The notes beneath the pieces are model-generated. The model was not told the DNA's origin and searched no databases. It saw nothing but the letters and a program-made list of their open reading frames with translations. The translations under genes and the position numbers were made by a program. This document shows positions 6,506 through 15,211 of a stretch of DNA of 34,767 bases, piece by piece; the stretch's first letter is position 1, and each line of letters begins with the position of its first letter. The DNA comes from a virus. Where the stretch lies: IMG/VR virus record IMGVR_UViG_3300030331_000115, positions 1 through 34,767 of that record, one strand, 5' to 3'.

Positions 6506-7111
6506 ATGCGACGTACTCTTACCAAGTACACAACCAGCGTGGGCATTGCCCGTTACCCGCACCTATCTGAACCGGACACCAAGTTCGACGAAGACGGCGT
6601 GTACACCACCCAACTGATTCTCGATGTCAATGATGTCGAAGAGTTGGAAGGGATGATTGAAAACGCCAAGAACGAGTTGGCTGACGAAATCCGATCTCAG
6701 AAGCCCAACACCAAGTTCAAGGATGGCACAAGCCCAATCACCGAACATGAAGAAGACGCAACCAAGCGAATCGTCAAGTTCAAACTGAAAGCCAAGGGTG
6801 GCAAAGGTTCCGAGACTTGGGACCAGAAGCCAGCCATCTTCGATGCCAAGGCAAAGCCTTTCACCGGCAGCGAAAACATCGGCGGCGGCAGCAAGATCAA
6901 AGTGTCCTGCGAGATCGTCCCTTACCACACTGCAATGGCTGGCCTTGGTGTCTCACTCCGACTCAAGGCTGTGCAGGTGATCGACCTCGTGGAGTTCACC
7001 GGCAAGACTGGTGATGCTGCGGCTCACGGCTTCTCAGAAGAAGAAGGTTTCGATTCAAGTAGCGTGGAGACTCAGACCTCCCATGCTACCGACGAAGACA
7101 TCCCCTTCTGA
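6506..7111 (+). CDS. Single-stranded DNA-binding protein (gp2.5-like)
   Basis: This is a 201-residue protein from the ATG at 6506, with AAAGGA 6 nt upstream; a TTG start at 6491 is also open. Position after RNA polymerase, size, a beta-rich OB-type body and an acidic tail fit the T7 gp2.5 class, which coats single-stranded DNA and docks polymerase and helicase through its C-terminus. The tail ends TDEDIPF, almost the same as the DDDIPF tip of bacterial SSB proteins. No break is seen. The 3' end may overlap the resolvase gene. Confidence 0.85.
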   Translation: MRRTLTKYTTSVGIARYPHLSEPDTKFDEDGVYTTQLILDVNDVEELEGMIENAKNELADEIRSQKPNTKFKDGTSPITEHEEDATKRIVKFKLKAKGGKGSETWDQKPAIFDAKAKPFTGSENIGGGSKIKVSCEIVPYHTAMAGLGVSLRLKAVQVIDLVEFTGKTGDAAAHGFSEEEGFDSSSVETQTSHATDEDIPF

Positions 7112-7553
7112 TCAAGTATCCTTTCTTCTCCGTCCAGACGGATCACATCTAGTCTGGATACCAGTGGAACCTGTCCCTGCCTCAAGACCCCGTGTTACGA
7201 GGCAGGGCAGGGTCTACTACGCGAAGAGATACACAGCATTCCGAAAACAAGTGGAGACTTTGAAGGATGCAACGACACTGCCAGACATGTTCCCCCTCAG
7301 TGGGTGGCTGACAATGTTCGCCAGTTTTTACTTGCCTTCTCCCAAGAAGACAAATAGATTGGCTCCCCGTGGTGACGTTGACAATTACTTCAAGACCCTC
7401 GACTCGTTCAATCGGTTCTTGTGGTTCGATGACGATCAGATCGTCTGTTCAGGAACCACGAAGCAATACGGGGACACCCCCGGAATCCTGATTGGAGTGA
7501 AAGAAGTTGAGCGAATTCCTCAGACACGAGCCTTGTCCCAAATGTGGGAGTAA
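7083..7553 (+). CDS. RusA-like Holliday junction endonuclease
   Basis: About 156 residues. Two parts mark the family: EPVPASRPRVTRQGRVYY near the N-terminus and the metal-binding segment GDVDNYFKTLDSF followed by WFDDDQIV, which carry the conserved acidic residues of RusA (Asp70, Asp72, Asp91 in E. coli). It should resolve branched replication intermediates, the task of gp3 endonuclease I in T7. The start is unsure: ATG 7083 overlaps SSB by 29 nt, GTG 7164 has no overlap but cuts a probable first beta-strand (LVWIPVEPVP), and GTG 7011 overlaps too far. It overlaps the helicase gene by 47 nt. Confidence 0.85.
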   Translation: MLPTKTSPSDQVSFLLRPDGSHLVWIPVEPVPASRPRVTRQGRVYYAKRYTAFRKQVETLKDATTLPDMFPLSGWLTMFASFYLPSPKKTNRLAPRGDVDNYFKTLDSFNRFLWFDDDQIVCSGTTKQYGDTPGILIGVKEVERIPQTRALSQMWE

Positions 7554-9102
7554 GGACAACCTCGCCCGTTACGATGATGGGCATGCTTACTGCTTTGGCT
7601 GCGAGTACTACGAACATGCAGACGGGCAGGAACAACAAACAGTGGAGAAACCTAAAGTGGCAAACCTAATCAAGTATGAGATCAAGCATCTCAAGCAGAG
7701 AAAAATAGATGAAGACACATGTAAGAAGTGGGATTACGGAGTGGGTAAGTTCAACGGGCAGGCTTGTCACGTTGCCAATTACCGCGACAGTGAAGGCAAT
7801 GTTGTTGCTCAGAAACTTCGGTTCCGTGACAAGTCTTTTGTCTGGCTGGGCGAAACGACAAAGGTTGGACTCTATGGTTCGCACCTATGGCGGAACGAGG
7901 GGAAGATGGTCGTGGTCACCGAAGGGGAACTTGATGCACTGTCCGTCAACCAAGCCTTTGGACTCAAGTACCCATGTGTCTCGATTCCTAATGGATGTAA
8001 GTCAGCCAAGCGGCTCATCGCCAAGAACATCGACTGGCTGGAAACTTTTGAAACTGTTGTGTTGTGCTTTGACCAAGATGAGCAAGGCCGTGCGGCTGCC
8101 AAGGAGGCGGCGGAAGTCCTAAGCCCCGGCAAGGTAAAGATCGTTACATCACTTGGATTCAAAGACGCTAACGAAGCGTTGATGAACGGCAACTCCAAGG
8201 CAATCGTTGACGGCATCTATGGAGCCAAGACGTATCGGCCTGACGGTGTGGTGGATGGTGCGGACTGCTGGGATCTGATCTCGGCAGAGCAGAACATCAA
8301 GTCTGTGTCCTACCCGTGGGCGGGCATCAACGAGAAGTTGTTCGGCATGCGTGGCGGCGAGTTGGTGACCCTGACCGCAGGCACGGGTGTTGGTAAGTCA
8401 TCGGTTGCCCGTGAACTTGCGTATCACCTGATGGGCGTGGGCGAAAAGGTTGGCTACATCGCTCTTGAAGAATCCATCCGTAAGACATCCGAATGTCTGA
8501 TGGGCATTCACATGGCAAAGCCTCCACACCTGTGGGACGAGAGCATTACATTGGAGATGAAGCGTGAGGCTTTTGAGAACACGGTCGGCTCTGGCAAGTG
8601 TGTGATGTACGATCACTGGGGATCTATTGATCCGAGTAACCTTCTCAATCAAGTGCGTTACATGGCTCGTGCGATGGATTGCAAGTTCATCTTTATTGAT
8701 CACCTTTCCATCGTGGTGTCTGCTCTGAGCGAAGGTGACGAGCGTCGGATGATCGACAACACCATGACCAAGTTGCGGAGCCTGATCGAAGAGACTGGTG
8801 TCCACCTGTGCCTGATCTCACATCTCCGCCGTCCAGAGGGCCGGTCACACGAAGAGGGCGGTTCTACTTCTCTTGCCCAACTCCGTGGCTCTCACGCCAT
8901 CGCCCAACTGTCTGACGCAGTGATCGGCTGCGAGCGGAACCAGCAGGACGATACGAACGCCAACCTGCTGACCTTGCGTGTCCTGAAGAACCGCTATGCT
9001 GGGGACACGGGCGAAGCCTGCACTCTTGAGTACAACCGTGACAACGGTCGATTGCTTGAGTGGGTTCCACCCGACATCGTTGAGGTTCCAAATGGCGAGT
9101 AA
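7507..9102 (+). CDS. Primase-helicase (T7 gp4-like)
   Basis: This is a 531-residue bifunctional replication protein. A TTG start at 7507 is required to include the zinc finger CPKCG...CFGC (Cys10, 13, 29, 32), which matches the T7 gp4 primase finger. The Toprim primase core shows VVVTEGELDAL (Glu139, Asp143) and LCFDQDEQGR. The RecA-like helicase has Walker A TAGTGVGKSS (Lys297), Walker B FIFIDHLSIV and the QLRGSHAIAQLSD motif. It should unwind DNA and lay down primers for the DNA polymerase. The stop overlaps the start of the next gene by 10 nt. Confidence 0.96.
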   Translation: MSEFLRHEPCPKCGSKDNLARYDDGHAYCFGCEYYEHADGQEQQTVEKPKVANLIKYEIKHLKQRKIDEDTCKKWDYGVGKFNGQACHVANYRDSEGNVVAQKLRFRDKSFVWLGETTKVGLYGSHLWRNEGKMVVVTEGELDALSVNQAFGLKYPCVSIPNGCKSAKRLIAKNIDWLETFETVVLCFDQDEQGRAAAKEAAEVLSPGKVKIVTSLGFKDANEALMNGNSKAIVDGIYGAKTYRPDGVVDGADCWDLISAEQNIKSVSYPWAGINEKLFGMRGGELVTLTAGTGVGKSSVARELAYHLMGVGEKVGYIALEESIRKTSECLMGIHMAKPPHLWDESITLEMKREAFENTVGSGKCVMYDHWGSIDPSNLLNQVRYMARAMDCKFIFIDHLSIVVSALSEGDERRMIDNTMTKLRSLIEETGVHLCLISHLRRPEGRSHEEGGSTSLAQLRGSHAIAQLSDAVIGCERNQQDDTNANLLTLRVLKNRYAGDTGEACTLEYNRDNGRLLEWVPPDIVEVPNGE

Positions 9103-9460
9103 GCGTTACGAACGCATCAGGAACATGGGCTTCAGCCGCTGCCGGAAAGGGCTGGAGTTCCATCCTCCTGTTGACATGAAGACGATTGAAGATGTCGAGG
9201 GTGCGAAGGGTGCGGAGTATTGCGACATGCCTTGGGAGGGCGAGCCGTATCCGTACACAAAAATCGCCAAGCACATCAGCGAGCAAGAAGGAAGACCAAT
9301 CACAAGACAGCGTGTCGAGCAAATCGAAAAGTTCAGCCTGATTCCACGGCTCAAGTTAGGGCTGGTTAAGATCCCCGAGATTCGTGACATGCTGGTTGAT
9401 ATGGGATACGGAGAACAAGTAAAGGAGATTCTAGAGTATGCCGAAGAACATAATCTTTGA
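9093..9460 (+). CDS. Small helix-turn-helix protein with sigma region 4-like motif
   Basis: This is a 122-residue protein from the ATG at 9093, overlapping the helicase stop. The longer frame to 8996 lies inside the helicase gene and is rejected. Residues about 55-85 (YTKIAKHISEQEG, then ITRQRVEQIEKFSLIPRLK) resemble the helix-turn-helix of sigma70 region 4, whose usual form is (T/S)RERVRQIE..AL..L. No region 2 or region 1 is present, so it is not a whole sigma factor. It may bind DNA or contact RNA polymerase. It sits between helicase and DNA polymerase and overlaps the latter by 23 nt. Confidence 0.75.
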
Positions 9461-11150
9461 CATAGAAACGAATGCAATCAAAGACTTCAACACACTGTGT
9501 GGTCTAAAGACTTGTCACTGCATCGCCATGAGCATAGACGGTGGAGAGCCGAAGATTATGGAGAATGGTGACGCACTACAACTCATGCAAGAAGCAGAGA
9601 TGCTGATCGGGCACAACATTATGAAGTTCGATCTTCGTGCCCTCAAGCGTCTGTACCCCGACTTCAACTACAAAGGCGAAGTGCGAGACACTCTGGTGAT
9701 GAGCCGTTTGTTGTTTGGGGATCTGATGTCAACTGACCACCAAGCGATTGAGTTCCCTCGCAAACTCATGGGTAGTCACTCACTCAAAGCATGGGGTGTC
9801 AGGCTGGGCATCCACAAGGGTGACTTCGCAGAGGACGGGGACTGGTCGGTCTTTACGCCGGAGATGGCTGAGTACTGCAAACAGGACGTAGCGGTGACCG
9901 CTGCTCTCTGGAAGCGGATTCAAGAGGAGGATCCTGACTTCCGCCCCACCCAACTGGAACACGACTTCGCGGCAATCATTCACGCACAAGAGATCAACGG
10001 ATTCGTGTTCGACGGAGAAAGGGCTAAAGCCTTACACTCCACGCTGCTCAATGAGAAGTGCCGCATCAAAGAGCAACTCCAAGAAGTCTTCCCCCCAGCC
10101 ATCATCCAGTTGAAGACAAAAACAAAAGAAGTACCGTTCAATCCGGGTAGTAGAAAGCAAATCGCGGAGAGACTGATTGAGAAGTATGAGTGGGAACCCG
10201 CTGACTACACCGACTCTGGTCAACCCAAAGTAGATGAAACGGTATTACAATCCCTCCCCTACCCCGAAGCCAAGTTGGTTGCCAGATACTTGCTTGTCAA
10301 CAAGCGTCTGGGCCAACTGGCTGAGGGGGAAAATGCATGGCTCAAGTTGGAGAAAGGGGGCAAGATCCACGGCTCTGTAAACCCATGTGGTTGCGTATCT
10401 ACGCGATGCACACACAGCAAGCCCAACATGGCTCAAGTCCCCAGCGTAGGCTCCCCGTGGGGTAAGGAGTGTCGTGAACTCTTCACGGTGGAGCCGGGAA
10501 ACGTGTTGGTGGGTGCAGATATGAGTGGGTTAGAGTTGCGAATGCTGGCTCACTATGTTCACCCCTATGACCAAGGACGCTACATTGAGGAGATCCTGAA
10601 TGGTGACATTCACTCGGCTAATCAAGAGGCGGCGGGTTTGGATACTAGGAACCAAGCAAAGACCTTCATCTACGCCTTCCTGTATGGGGCTGGTGATGAG
10701 AAAATTGGTTCCATCGTTGGCGGTGGGCGTACTGCTGGTCGCCGTATCAAAAAGCACTTTCTTCAAAGAATGCCCGGCATTCAAAAACTACAGCAAGCCA
10801 TCAAGACTGCGATTCGGCAACGCCCGCATCTGGTGGCCCTTGACGGACGGAAGTTGAAGATTAGGTCAGAGCATTCTGCCTTGAATCTTCTACTCCAATC
10901 GGCTGGGTCAATCGCTATGAAGAAAGCCACAGTCAACCTGTGGAACTACATCAGTCACATGCCAAACATCAAAGCCAGACAGGTGGCTCATGTGCATGAC
11001 GAGATGCAGATTGAGTGCCGTGAAAGTCAGGGCGACGAAGTAGGTAAATTGGCTGTAGATGCCATGAAAGATGCCGGTGATGACCTTGGTGTCAAGTGTC
11101 CCCTAACAGGAGAGTATAAGATCGGATACAATTGGGCTGAGACACACTGA
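9438..11150 (+). CDS. Family A DNA polymerase (T7 gp5-like)
   Basis: This is a 570-residue polymerase (T7 gp5 is 704). An N-terminal 3'-5' proofreading domain shows FDIETNA (Asp8, Glu10), LIGHNIMKFDLRAL and EYCKQDVAVTAAL (about 144-156). The polymerase domain shows motif A GADMSGLELRM (about 358-368), motif B QAKTFIYAFLYGAGDEKIG (about 406-424) and motif C HVHDEMQIE (about 517-525). All metal-binding acids are present. The O-helix position equivalent to T7 Tyr526 is Tyr (TFIY), the type common in fast lytic phages. The stop overlaps the next ATG by one base. It is shorter than T7 gp5 but uninterrupted. Confidence 0.96.
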   Translation: MPKNIIFDIETNAIKDFNTLCGLKTCHCIAMSIDGGEPKIMENGDALQLMQEAEMLIGHNIMKFDLRALKRLYPDFNYKGEVRDTLVMSRLLFGDLMSTDHQAIEFPRKLMGSHSLKAWGVRLGIHKGDFAEDGDWSVFTPEMAEYCKQDVAVTAALWKRIQEEDPDFRPTQLEHDFAAIIHAQEINGFVFDGERAKALHSTLLNEKCRIKEQLQEVFPPAIIQLKTKTKEVPFNPGSRKQIAERLIEKYEWEPADYTDSGQPKVDETVLQSLPYPEAKLVARYLLVNKRLGQLAEGENAWLKLEKGGKIHGSVNPCGCVSTRCTHSKPNMAQVPSVGSPWGKECRELFTVEPGNVLVGADMSGLELRMLAHYVHPYDQGRYIEEILNGDIHSANQEAAGLDTRNQAKTFIYAFLYGAGDEKIGSIVGGGRTAGRRIKKHFLQRMPGIQKLQQAIKTAIRQRPHLVALDGRKLKIRSEHSALNLLLQSAGSIAMKKATVNLWNYISHMPNIKARQVAHVHDEMQIECRESQGDEVGKLAVDAMKDAGDDLGVKCPLTGEYKIGYNWAETH

Positions 11151-11386
11151 TGGAAATACCAGAAGAAGACCTGTTTGACGTACCCTCTGAGGCACTTATT
11201 AAAGAACTGCAAAACAGGTTCGATGAGATGGTGTTCCTTGGGGCCATGCACCGAACCAGAAGCAGCGAGGACATTACGGTTGCGTTCGCGGGTTCCTATC
11301 ACGCAGTCATCGGCCTAATCGAGATCGGCAAACTGGCATCAAAAGCAGGCGGAGCATTATCTGACGATGAAGACCCTGTTGGTTGA
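11150..11386 (+). CDS. Small acidic protein, unknown
   Basis: This is a 78-residue protein whose ATG uses the last base of the DNA polymerase stop (TGATGG). It is acidic at both ends (MEIPEEDLFDV and LSDDEDPVG) with a helical middle. No family is recognised. Its last 20 nt overlap the exonuclease gene, so it is coupled to both neighbours and is probably expressed with the replication proteins. Confidence 0.7.
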   Translation: MEIPEEDLFDVPSEALIKELQNRFDEMVFLGAMHRTRSSEDITVAFAGSYHAVIGLIEIGKLASKAGGALSDDEDPVG

Positions 11387-12098
11387 TGGCGATGTAGTCC
11401 TGTACGAAGTGACCACCACTGTGGAAGAGGCTATCTGCTGGGGTGATGACTTCTGGACTCTCCATGCCGACATGAAGGTGGCACGGGGCAAACTCAACGC
11501 CAACCTCGCAGCACTCAAAGCGACACTCAAAGCCGACCATATGATCATTGCTCTTAGCGATGTGGGCAACAACTTCCGCAAGAACCTGTCTCCTGACTAC
11601 AAGAAGCACCGCAAGAAAAAACGTAAGCCAGTCATTTACTACGAACTCCGTGAGTTCTGTGAAGATGTTTACGATTGTGTTTGCTGGGACAATCTGGAGG
11701 CCGATGATGTCCTTGGTCTGCTGTCTGACTCGTATGTCAATTCAACAATTGTGACCATCGACAAAGACTTGCGGACCATCGCGGGCAGCCACTACAACCC
11801 AATGAAGCCAGAAGAGGGCGAAATATGGGTGGATGGTAAAGAAGCAGATTTCAACTTCTACAAGCAAACCCTGATGGGCGATCTGGTGGATGGCTACAAA
11901 GGCTGTCCCGGTATCGGCCCCAAAACGGCTGAACGCCTGCTCAAAGAGCATGGCTCCTCGTGGGAAACAGTCCGTGACGCATACCTAAACGCTGGCGAGA
12001 CAGAGGATTACGCTCTCCTTCAGGCTCGCATGGCACGGATTCTACGCCCCGGCGAGTACAATGAGCGAACTGGAGAGCCAATCCTATGGCAACCGTAA
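11367..12098 (+). CDS. 5'-3' exonuclease (T7 gp6-like, FEN family)
   Basis: This is a 243-residue protein of the 5' nuclease family that, in T7, degrades host DNA, removes RNA primers and helps recombination. Metal-binding acids are visible in LLVDGDVVLY (Asp7, Asp9), DNLEADDVLG (about 109-118) and TIDKDLRTI. The DNA-binding helix-hairpin-helix is DGYKGCPGIGPKTAERLL (about 174-191). Length is close to T7 gp6 (300). The start overlaps the previous gene by 20 nt and the stop overlaps the next gene by 13 nt. Confidence 0.9.
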   Translation: MKTLLVDGDVVLYEVTTTVEEAICWGDDFWTLHADMKVARGKLNANLAALKATLKADHMIIALSDVGNNFRKNLSPDYKKHRKKKRKPVIYYELREFCEDVYDCVCWDNLEADDVLGLLSDSYVNSTIVTIDKDLRTIAGSHYNPMKPEEGEIWVDGKEADFNFYKQTLMGDLVDGYKGCPGIGPKTAERLLKEHGSSWETVRDAYLNAGETEDYALLQARMARILRPGEYNERTGEPILWQP

Positions 12099-12430
12099 AT
12101 CGGGCTGAACTACTGCAAATCCATTCTGAAATCTGTAACAAGGCCAGACGGCTTATGGAACGCAAAAACCATGACTATAGCGGGGGCGACAACCAGAATG
12201 ACCCGTTCCTGAACTTCACACGGGTAGAAAAGTTAGGAATCACTACCACAGAACAGGGCTTTCTGGTCCGTATGACCGATAAAGTCAGCAGGCTCATCAC
12301 CTTCTGTCAGACCGGAACCTTCAAGGTGGAGGACGAAAAACTTGAAGATACCATTACTGACCTAATTAACTACTCCATCCTCCTGTACGCCTACTCTATG
12401 GGCACTAATAAGGACACCTCTACGGAATGA
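12086..12430 (+). CDS. DUF1599-like protein (nucleotide modification associated domain)
   Basis: This is a 114-residue protein. The segments KNHDYSGG, DPFLNFTRVEKLGI, FLVRMTDKVSRL and DTITDLINYSILL (about 27-98) match the pattern of the DUF1599 / Nmad1 family, small alpha-helical proteins found in phages and proposed to work in DNA-base modification or nucleotide handling. The reaction is unproven. The ATG overlaps the exonuclease end by 13 nt, and ATGA joins it to the next gene. Confidence 0.75.
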   Translation: MATVNRAELLQIHSEICNKARRLMERKNHDYSGGDNQNDPFLNFTRVEKLGITTTEQGFLVRMTDKVSRLITFCQTGTFKVEDEKLEDTITDLINYSILLYAYSMGTNKDTSTE

Positions 12431-12645
12431 ACGACAAAGAAGTACCGTCAGAATTTCAGTCTCAAAACTGGCCCAACATCCCAGAGGCCGTTGTGACTCG
12501 ACTTAACGAATGTTTTCCCGAACGATCCGCAGACCTTACTTGGGATGAAAAACAAGTCTGGTTTGCCTCCGGTCAACGGAGTGTGGTTCGCTTCATCAAT
12601 CAACTGTTCTTGGATCAAAATGAGAACATCCTTAAAAAGGAGTAA
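12427..12645 (+). CDS. Small conserved podophage protein, unknown
   Basis: This is a 72-residue protein that starts in an ATGA overlap with the previous gene. It contains the pattern QNWPNIPEAVVTRLNECFPER followed by a Trp-rich WDEKQVWFASGQRSVVRFIN (about 14-60), similar to short proteins seen before the structural genes in marine podophages. No function is known. It is the last gene of the replication block; AAGGAG at its end serves the next gene. Confidence 0.7.
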   Translation: MNDKEVPSEFQSQNWPNIPEAVVTRLNECFPERSADLTWDEKQVWFASGQRSVVRFINQLFLDQNENILKKE

Positions 12646-12648
12646 CCT

Positions 12649-12876
12649 ATGTGTGTAGGCGGCGGAGGAGGCGGAAGACCTCTATTTACACCCACCCCTT
12701 TAACTCCCGTGGCCCCTCCCCCACCACCAGATCAGATTGATTTGATGGGAGTCCCTCAGTTGGCACTTCAGAGTATGCTCAACCGTCAGTCTCGTGCGAA
12801 GACGGCAGCAGAGCAACGCCGTCGCGGCAAAATGGGCGGTAAACGAATGATGACTATTCCAACGAGAACTTACTGA
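12649..12876 (+). CDS. Gly/Pro-rich protein upstream of portal
   Basis: This is a 75-residue protein that begins MCVGGGGGGR, runs into a Pro-rich stretch (TPVAPPPPPDQ) and ends in a basic region (RRRGKMGGKRMMTIP). It has AAAAAGGAG 6-7 nt upstream. Short proteins starting MC-GGG are common just before the portal gene of marine T7-like phages and may be minor virion components. The last base of its stop is shared with the portal ATG. Confidence 0.75.
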   Translation: MCVGGGGGGRPLFTPTPLTPVAPPPPPDQIDLMGVPQLALQSMLNRQSRAKTAAEQRRRGKMGGKRMMTIPTRTY

Positions 12877-14414
12877 TGTACACCCAGACCGGAACAATCA
12901 AAGCCACATATGAGCGACTAGCCGCTACGCGGTACTCCTATTTGGATCGTGGTCGAGACTCGTCCCGGTTAACTATTCCCACTCTGTTGCCAGATGAAGG
13001 AAACAACTCCGCAACCAAATTCACAACCCCGTACCAGTCAGTTGGTGCTAGGGGTGTGAACAATCTCGCCTCTGCCCTTCTTCTTTCTCTACTCCCTCCC
13101 AACGCACCCTTCTTCCGTCTAGTTCTAGATGAGGCTGAGGAGAGAAAACTTGAGGGCATTGATCCAAAGATACGCTCTGAGGTTGAAGACTCTCTTTCAC
13201 AAATCGAGCGATCAATCAGCAAAGAAATTGAATCTAGCAATATGCGAGTTGCCTTGTTTGAGGCACTTAAGCATCTTATTGTTGCTGGCAATGTTCTTAT
13301 TTACATGCCTGAAGACCTCCCTGTTCGCGTTTGCAGGCTCGACCGATTTGCTGTAAAGCGATGCCCACAGGGGTACGCACGATGCATTATTTTGAAAGAA
13401 ACGGTGCATCCCACCATGTTGCCTCCGGCTATTCGTGAAAAGGTCATGGCAGGTATGGACTCTTCCAGCGAAATGGTGGAGATGTTTACCAAGCAAGAGG
13501 CGATTGATATTGACACCGTTGAGGTGACTCAAGAGGTTGGGGGCGTTCCCATTCCAGAAGTCACTCAGCAGTACAAGAAAGAAGAAGCACCTTTCCTTGC
13601 CCTTCGCATGATTCGCGTAGATGGCGAAGATTACGGACGCGGGTATGTTGAGCAGTACTACGGCGACCTGTCAAGCCTTGAAGGTCTTACCAAATCCATT
13701 GTGGAGGGATCGGCGGCAGCGGCAAAAATTCTGTTTCTTGTCAATCCAAACGGCACAACTCGTGCCCGAACACTTGCGGAATCACCAAACGGTGCAATTA
13801 GAGAAGGATCGGCAAATGATGTCAGTGTACTGCAAACAGCGAAAGCGGCGGATTTCAGTATCGCTTTTAGTGCAATCAAACAAATTGAAGATCGCCTTTC
13901 GTATGCGTTCCTCCTCACCGAATCAACTATACGCAATGCGGATCGGGTTACGGCTGAAGAAGTCCGACTCGTAACGCAATCCATTGAAAAACAACTTGGC
14001 GGAATCTACTCCGTTCTTTCTCAAGACTTCCAACTTCCCATGTTGCGGCGTGTGATGATGCAGATGTCTAAATCGAAGAAACTACCTAAGTTGCCTACAG
14101 ATATGATTTCACCAGCCATTATCACCGGAGTCGAGGCTTTGGGGCGTGGATCTGATCTAAATCGTCTTGACCTGTATCTTGGCGGCATCGCACAAATGCT
14201 TGGGCCACAAGCCCTCCAAGAATATGTCAATGTTCCTGAATACTTGAGTCGCCGTGCCGCCTCTCTCGGTATTGACCGTAAGGGTCTTGTGCGTACCGAA
14301 GAAGAACTGGCTCAGATGCGTCAGCAGGCAATGATGGCTCAAATGGCACAGCAGGCAGGGCCACAGGTTCTTGCTTCAGCAGCCGAACAACAACAACCAG
14401 AAAACAGTGAATAA
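12876..14414 (+). CDS. Portal (head-tail connector) protein, gp8-like
   Basis: This is a 512-residue protein that forms the dodecameric ring at the capsid vertex through which DNA is packaged and ejected. The N-terminus (ATYERLAATRYSYLDRGRD) and TPYQSVGARGVNNLASALLL (about 49-68) closely follow T7 gp8 (536 residues). The C-terminus is Gln/Met/Ala-rich (QQAMMAQMAQQAG), as in related portals. The stop TAA is next to ATG and the scaffold gene follows with a 1-nt overlap. Complete. Confidence 0.95.
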   Translation: MYTQTGTIKATYERLAATRYSYLDRGRDSSRLTIPTLLPDEGNNSATKFTTPYQSVGARGVNNLASALLLSLLPPNAPFFRLVLDEAEERKLEGIDPKIRSEVEDSLSQIERSISKEIESSNMRVALFEALKHLIVAGNVLIYMPEDLPVRVCRLDRFAVKRCPQGYARCIILKETVHPTMLPPAIREKVMAGMDSSSEMVEMFTKQEAIDIDTVEVTQEVGGVPIPEVTQQYKKEEAPFLALRMIRVDGEDYGRGYVEQYYGDLSSLEGLTKSIVEGSAAAAKILFLVNPNGTTRARTLAESPNGAIREGSANDVSVLQTAKAADFSIAFSAIKQIEDRLSYAFLLTESTIRNADRVTAEEVRLVTQSIEKQLGGIYSVLSQDFQLPMLRRVMMQMSKSKKLPKLPTDMISPAIITGVEALGRGSDLNRLDLYLGGIAQMLGPQALQEYVNVPEYLSRRAASLGIDRKGLVRTEEELAQMRQQAMMAQMAQQAGPQVLASAAEQQQPENSE

Positions 14415-15202
14415 TGAGTGACCATCAATCCGTAAACATCATCCCTGACAGTATTGCTGAAAACCCCTCGCTTGAGGCAGAAGCAGCAGCAATGGAGCAA
14501 CAACTAGGTGAGCCGCAAGCCCCGCAAGAAAGCCAAGTTGAACAATACGCCGACGAACGACCCGGATGGCTCCCTGAGAAGTTTGAGTCGCCGGAAGCAC
14601 TTGCGGCAGCCTACCAATCGCTCCAAGCCGAATACTCCAGACTCCGGGCCGAACCGGAGGGAGTAGAAGATGAGGAGGGGCCGATTCAAATTGCTCCCCT
14701 TTCCCCCGAAGACATGCAGCCATTTACTGATGAGTTTGAGCAAACAGGCAACCTGTCTGACTCATCTCGTGAGGCGATTGCACAGCGAGGCATTCCCCGT
14801 GAAATGGTGGATCGTTATGTCGAGGGCATGCAGGCTCAGACCCAGATGGAAATGATGACTGTCTACAACTCCGTTGGCGGAGAAGACACTTACAACTCCA
14901 TGATTGAGTGGGCATCTGAAAACATGGATGAGACATCCATTGAAACCTTCAATCGTATTGTGATGACTGGTGACACAAATGCCGTTATGTTTGCGGTGAA
15001 CAGTGTTCGCAGTCAATGGGAAGCCGCCGGTAACGCCCCACGACCAGAATTGCTGCAAGGTGAAACTGGATATCAAGGTGCATCGGAGGCGTTCCAATCG
15101 CTTGCTCAAGTCACAGAAGCAATGCGAGATCCTCGATACAAGACAGATCCTGCGTACCGTAAATCTGTTGAAGCCCGTCTTTCCCAAAGTCAAGTTCTCT
15201 AA
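14414..15202 (+). CDS. Capsid assembly scaffolding protein, gp9-like
   Basis: This is a 262-residue protein identified by its place between portal and capsid genes and its acidic, Gln/Glu-rich composition, both normal for T7 gp9 (307 residues). Segment PGWLPEKFESPEALAAAYQS (about 50-69) is the typical W-LP-KF--PE-LA-AY motif of podophage scaffolds. The C-terminal 60 residues are basic and helical, consistent with a capsid-binding end. It should act inside the procapsid and leave before maturation. Complete. Confidence 0.9.
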   Translation: MSDHQSVNIIPDSIAENPSLEAEAAAMEQQLGEPQAPQESQVEQYADERPGWLPEKFESPEALAAAYQSLQAEYSRLRAEPEGVEDEEGPIQIAPLSPEDMQPFTDEFEQTGNLSDSSREAIAQRGIPREMVDRYVEGMQAQTQMEMMTVYNSVGGEDTYNSMIEWASENMDETSIETFNRIVMTGDTNAVMFAVNSVRSQWEAAGNAPRPELLQGETGYQGASEAFQSLAQVTEAMRDPRYKTDPAYRKSVEARLSQSQVL

Positions 15203-15211
15203 GGAATCATC

